Positions 60,608 through 64,000 of a stretch of 64,000 nt of DNA are shown here, one piece after another. How positions within the stretch are numbered: position 1 is the stretch's first letter; the number at the start of each line of letters is the position of its first letter. A program made the translations under genes and the position numbers. The notes beneath the pieces are model-generated. The model saw only the letters and a program-made list of their open reading frames with translations. It ran no database searches and was not told the origin of the DNA. This stretch comes from Sphingobacterium faecale (GTDB lineage Bacteria; Bacteroidota; Bacteroidia; Sphingobacteriales; Sphingobacteriaceae): contig NZ_JAERTY010000003.1 of the NCBI RefSeq assembly GCF_016746095.1, positions 124,001-188,000 on the forward strand, given 5' to 3'.

Positions 60608-62893
60608 TTATCTACTCAAGGAAAAAGGTAAATCTTCTAGATCAACACCCCGCTTCTTATTCGGCACACTGTCCATGGAAAAAACAATTTTCCCTCCCCT
60701 AGTTAGACTACTATGATAAAGATAGTTTTTGGTAGATATTTTCCCATTGACCGTCATCGATTTAATATACCGATTCGTCAGACTATTGTTCTCCGAATGG
60801 ATATGCAGTTTCTTCCCATTATCGAAATGCAATGTCACCTTATCAAAAAGTGGCGAACCAACAATATATTCATCGGTAGCTGGAGTTACCGGATAGAAGC
60901 CCAACGCAGAAAACACATACCAAGCCGAAGTCTGTCCGTTATCCTCATCTCCACAATATCCGTCCGGATTAGAGGTGTACATCCTATTCATCGTCTCCCT
61001 CACCCAATACTGTGATTTCCAAGGAGCTCCAACGTAATTATACACATAAGGCATATGTTGTATCGGCTGGTTACCGTGTGCATACTGTCCCATATTAGCA
61101 ATCTGCATCTCCCTGATTTCATGAATTGGAAAACCATAATAGGAATCATCAAAAATAGGGGGTAATATAAAAACAGAGTCCAACTTTGCTTCCAAAGCTT
61201 TATGTCCACCTGATAACCGAGCTAACCCTTCAAAATCCTGGAAAACAGACCAACTGTAATGCCAACTATTACCTTCCGTAAAGGCATCTCCCCATTTGAA
61301 AGGATTGAAAGGACGTTGAAAATTACCATCCTGATTCTTTCCGCGCATCAACCCAGATTCAGGATCGAAAAGATGTTTGTAGTTAAAAGATCGCTTCTTA
61401 TAAAAATCAATCTCTTCTTTCCCCTTATTTAGCGATTTCGCCAATTGGTAAATCGAAAAATCATCGTAAGCATACTCCAAACTACGTGCTACATTTTCAT
61501 GAATCTTTACATCATAAGGAACATAGCCCAACGTATTGTAGTAATCTGCACCTGCACGCCCCACAGCAGTGATAGGCCCTGCATGCATCGAACCTTTCTT
61601 TACCGCTTCAAATAGTACCTCTATATCTTTGGAACGCACTCCTTTTATCCAAGCATCTGCCACCACTGAAGCGGAATTATTACCGACCATAATATCACGA
61701 TAACCTGGACTAGCCCATTCTGGCAACCAACCTCCTTCACGGTATGCATTTGCAAGCCCTTCCTGCATCTTTAGACTCATCTCAGGATACATCAGGTTAA
61801 GAAAAGGAAATAAAGCTCTGAAAGTATCCCAAAAACCTGTATCTGTAAACAGGTAACCGGGTAATACCTCTCCATTATACGGGGAATAATGCATCACTTT
61901 ACCTGTGGCATCATACTCGTAGAACATTCTTGGAAAAAGCAAAGAGCGATATAGACAAGAATAAAAAGTCCGTATCTGATCGATTGTCCCTCCCTCTATC
62001 TCTAGCTTTCCTAATTCCTTATTCCACACCGAAGCTCCTTTTTCAACAGCTTGATCAAAGCTAAGTCCATCCAATTCTTTCAGATTCAGACTAGCCTGAT
62101 CATGTGAAATAAAAGAAGACGCCACCTTAACCAAAACCTGATCTGCCCTACCCTTAGCCTGCAAACCGATGATAGCACCGACATGCTCCGCTTTAACTTT
62201 AATCCGCCCATTTTGTAAAACAGAATCTGCAAATGTAGAGATATTAGTAAACGAACGGTCGAATTCTAGGACAAAGTAATTTTTGAAATTATCCGGTACT
62301 CCACCACTGTTTTTCGTAGAGTAGCCAATAATCTTTCGCTGGTCCGGTATGACCTCCACAAAAGAGCCTTTGTCAAAAGCATCGACCAATATAAATGCAG
62401 AATCCGTCTTGGGAAAGGTAAATCGGAAATAAGCGGCACGAGCTGTAGGAGTAATTTCCACCTGTGTATCGTAATCGGCTAAATACACCGAATAATAATG
62501 AGGCTTTGCGACTTCAGCTTTATGAGAAAAATAACTTGCCCTTTTATTTTCATCAAAAGTAGGCTTTCCTACCATAGCCATAAGGCTAAATTGCCCGTAA
62601 TCATTCATCCAAGGTGAAGGTTGATGTGTCTGCTTAAATCCTCTGATTTTTTCAGCAGTATAGGTATACATCCATCCATCTCCCATTTTCCCTGTCTGAG
62701 GACTCCAAAAGTTCATTCCCCAAGGCATTGCAATTGCTGGATAGGTGTTACCACTGGAAAGAAAATAGGTAGATTGTGTACCGACCAAAGTACTTACGTA
62801 CTCAAGAGGAGCTCCAGTTTTAACAATTTTTTGGCTAAAACTACTTTGGATAAATAGTAAAAGAAATATCGATAATACAAAATTCAGTTTCAT
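60608..62893 (-). CDS. GH92 family alpha-mannosidase
   Basis: 761 residues from the ATG at 62893 (MKLNFVLSIFLLLFIQSSFSQ, a clean Sec signal); an ATG 51 bp upstream is rejected. GH92 landmarks: YVSTLVGTQSTYFLSSGNTYPAIAMPWGMNFWSPQTG near the N-terminus, the NDYGQFSLM region, and in the catalytic barrel FWDTFRALFPFLNLMYPE, GWLPEWASPG and GDEDNGQTSAWYVFSALGFYPV. These calcium-dependent exo-enzymes remove alpha-linked mannose from host or fungal glycans. Likely periplasmic or surface. It follows the oxidoreductase gene by 74 bp. Confidence 0.93.
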   Translation of the reverse strand: MKLNFVLSIFLLLFIQSSFSQKIVKTGAPLEYVSTLVGTQSTYFLSSGNTYPAIAMPWGMNFWSPQTGKMGDGWMYTYTAEKIRGFKQTHQPSPWMNDYGQFSLMAMVGKPTFDENKRASYFSHKAEVAKPHYYSVYLADYDTQVEITPTARAAYFRFTFPKTDSAFILVDAFDKGSFVEVIPDQRKIIGYSTKNSGGVPDNFKNYFVLEFDRSFTNISTFADSVLQNGRIKVKAEHVGAIIGLQAKGRADQVLVKVASSFISHDQASLNLKELDGLSFDQAVEKGASVWNKELGKLEIEGGTIDQIRTFYSCLYRSLLFPRMFYEYDATGKVMHYSPYNGEVLPGYLFTDTGFWDTFRALFPFLNLMYPEMSLKMQEGLANAYREGGWLPEWASPGYRDIMVGNNSASVVADAWIKGVRSKDIEVLFEAVKKGSMHAGPITAVGRAGADYYNTLGYVPYDVKIHENVARSLEYAYDDFSIYQLAKSLNKGKEEIDFYKKRSFNYKHLFDPESGLMRGKNQDGNFQRPFNPFKWGDAFTEGNSWHYSWSVFQDFEGLARLSGGHKALEAKLDSVFILPPIFDDSYYGFPIHEIREMQIANMGQYAHGNQPIQHMPYVYNYVGAPWKSQYWVRETMNRMYTSNPDGYCGDEDNGQTSAWYVFSALGFYPVTPATDEYIVGSPLFDKVTLHFDNGKKLHIHSENNSLTNRYIKSMTVNGKISTKNYLYHSSLTRGGKIVFSMDSVPNKKRGVDLEDLPFSLSR

Positions 62894-62967
62894 GCTGGTT
62901 ATATTTTGAAAACATAAATATCTAAAAATATTCCAACAAAGCAAAGTGCTAAATTATTTTAGCAACA

Positions 62968-63939
62968 CTAAAAAGCTAAAATTATCTTTCCATTGAAGGC
63001 ACGGCTTTCCATCAATTCATGAGCATAACCAGCATCTTTGTAAGAAAAGACCTCCGCAATAGGAGTCTTGTAAGTCCCTGTCTCTATCAATGGAAGCACG
63101 TTCTGGCATATGGCTTCTGTTAATTGCCTCTTAAATTCAAGTGATCGATTACGTAGGGTACTACCCGTTAAATGGATACGCTTATGCATCATCTTAATCA
63201 AATTCAACTCTACTTTAGCCCCCTGCATCGCATTGATAATAATAAGCCTCCCTTCTTCTGACAATAGATTAACATTCTTTTCAAAATAGCTACCACCAAT
63301 ACTGTCCAAAATGACATCTATACCAATTCCACTCCATACATCTTCGAAATCACACTCTTTATAATTAACAATATGGGATGCACCCAGCTCTTGCACGAAA
63401 GATATTTTTTCTGATGAGCCAACAGTAGTAAAAACGTCCGCTCCTAAAAGATTAGCCAACTGAATTGCCGTACTTCCGATTCCACCAGCACCACCATGAA
63501 TTAAAAAACGTTCGCCTTTGATTAATCTTCCTCGTTCAAAAACATTATGCCATACCGTAAAAAGTGTTTCTGGCATCCCTGCGGCTTCAATAAAAGATAA
63601 ATTATCAGGCAGCACAATACAAAGTCTAAAATCAACAGCCACATATTGCGCATAGCCTCCCCCTGCGATCAATGCCATCACCCTATCTCCTATTCTAATT
63701 CCGCAACAAGCACTTCCCACTTTAACAATTATGCCTGCAACTTCTAGTCCAGGAATATCTGCAACAACACCAGTTGGAGCAGGATAATTCCCTTTACGTT
63801 GGAACACATCCGGTCTATTCACACCTGCAGCTCTAACTTCGACCAAGACTTCGTAATCCCCAATCGTCGGAATCATCCTTTTCCGTACCTGCAACACATC
63901 GGGTCCACCACTTTTAGTTATAACAACAGCATCCATCAT
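62968..63939 (-). CDS. NAD(P)H quinone oxidoreductase, zinc-independent MDR family
   Basis: 323 residues. The GroES-like N-terminal domain contains VEVRAAGVNRPDVFQRKGNYPAP and GLEVAGIIVKVG. The Rossmann half has LIHGGAGGIGSTAIQLANLLGADVFTTVGS. The structural-zinc cysteines of alcohol dehydrogenases are absent, so it belongs to the PIG3 / quinone oxidoreductase branch that reduces quinones or enones with NADPH. Two adjacent Met codons allow a start at 63939 or 63936. The last 61 bp of the window carry no gene. Confidence 0.9.
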   Translation of the reverse strand: MMDAVVITKSGGPDVLQVRKRMIPTIGDYEVLVEVRAAGVNRPDVFQRKGNYPAPTGVVADIPGLEVAGIIVKVGSACCGIRIGDRVMALIAGGGYAQYVAVDFRLCIVLPDNLSFIEAAGMPETLFTVWHNVFERGRLIKGERFLIHGGAGGIGSTAIQLANLLGADVFTTVGSSEKISFVQELGASHIVNYKECDFEDVWSGIGIDVILDSIGGSYFEKNVNLLSEEGRLIIINAMQGAKVELNLIKMMHKRIHLTGSTLRNRSLEFKRQLTEAICQNVLPLIETGTYKTPIAEVFSYKDAGYAHELMESRAFNGKIILAF

Positions 63940-64000
63940 CGTTTTTTAGGAAATTTTTGTAAGCGGACATTAAGTGAAAGCATGAAATAACGCCCTAATC

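Overview
The window comes from a member of the Bacteroidota, most likely Sphingobacteriaceae and probably a Sphingobacterium. This rests on protein families and promoters, not on an rRNA gene. Supporting signs are a SusC/SusD pair controlled by an ECF sigma and FecR anti-sigma, a DUF4954 protein beside glmS, the futalosine enzyme MqnC, a GH92 mannosidase, many short lipoprotein signals, and -7 boxes of the form TAnnTTTG. The DNA is moderately AT-rich and gene-dense. No prophage, CRISPR array or intact transposon was seen.

Layout. 1-722: end of a flavin-reductase-family gene. 852-7467 (minus): RND tripartite efflux operon (unknown lipoprotein, TolC, RND pump, adaptor, TlpA thioredoxin) behind a good promoter. 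7858-12880 (plus): glmS, a DUF4954 beta-helix protein, an alpha/beta hydrolase. 12863-17724 (minus): a second efflux operon (TolC, HlyD adaptor, ABC-2 permease, GNAT acetyltransferase, no ATPase) next to a Crp/Fnr regulator. 17951-19040: rpsF-rpsR-rplI. 19211-22217: small membrane protein, HAD phosphatase, mqnC, scpB and a tiny acid-rich ORF. 22278-27198 (minus): XRE regulator, mpl, prmA, tpiA, alternative GlmU, and rpmE type B. 27506-29212: lysS, followed by the relic of an IS21-family istB. 30233-38466 (minus): TlpA-fusion lipoprotein, SusD, SusC, FecR, ECF sigma. 38467-39469 is gene-poor, with possible relics. 39470-41354: DUF4397 lipoprotein, tRNA-Arg(ACG) on the minus strand, alpha/beta hydrolase. 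41401-47781 (minus): complete assimilatory sulfate reduction and siroheme operon. 47949-51471: pstSCAB-type phosphate importer. 51540-53739 (minus): pyrF, tlpA, rluA-type synthase. 53848-58600 (plus): panB, membrane protein, two different L,D-transpeptidases, patatin phospholipase. 58605-63939 (minus): amidohydrolase lactonase and FAH hydrolase (deoxysugar acid catabolism), GH92 mannosidase, quinone oxidoreductase.

How genes work together. The cys operon carries everything from sulfate activation (CysDN) through APS reduction (CysH with FeS cysteines) to sulfite reduction, plus the two enzymes that make its siroheme cofactor. GlmS, the alternative GlmU, Mpl and the two L,D-transpeptidases all serve the cell wall. 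Both efflux operons have a full trans-envelope architecture, but each has an oddity: the RND pump lacks the usual transmembrane lysine, and the ABC-2 system lacks an ATPase gene.

The most unusual signals are: strong Shine-Dalgarno sequences before rpsR and rplI in a phylum that largely ignores them; five GGACTT boxes spaced exactly 10 bp; six tandem heptamers between cysH and cysD; an unannotated 54-residue Asp/Glu-rich ORF; and a TlpA protein with a DUF3738-like C-terminal half in a sigma/anti-sigma Sus locus. No single stretch stands out as a clearly new multi-gene system.
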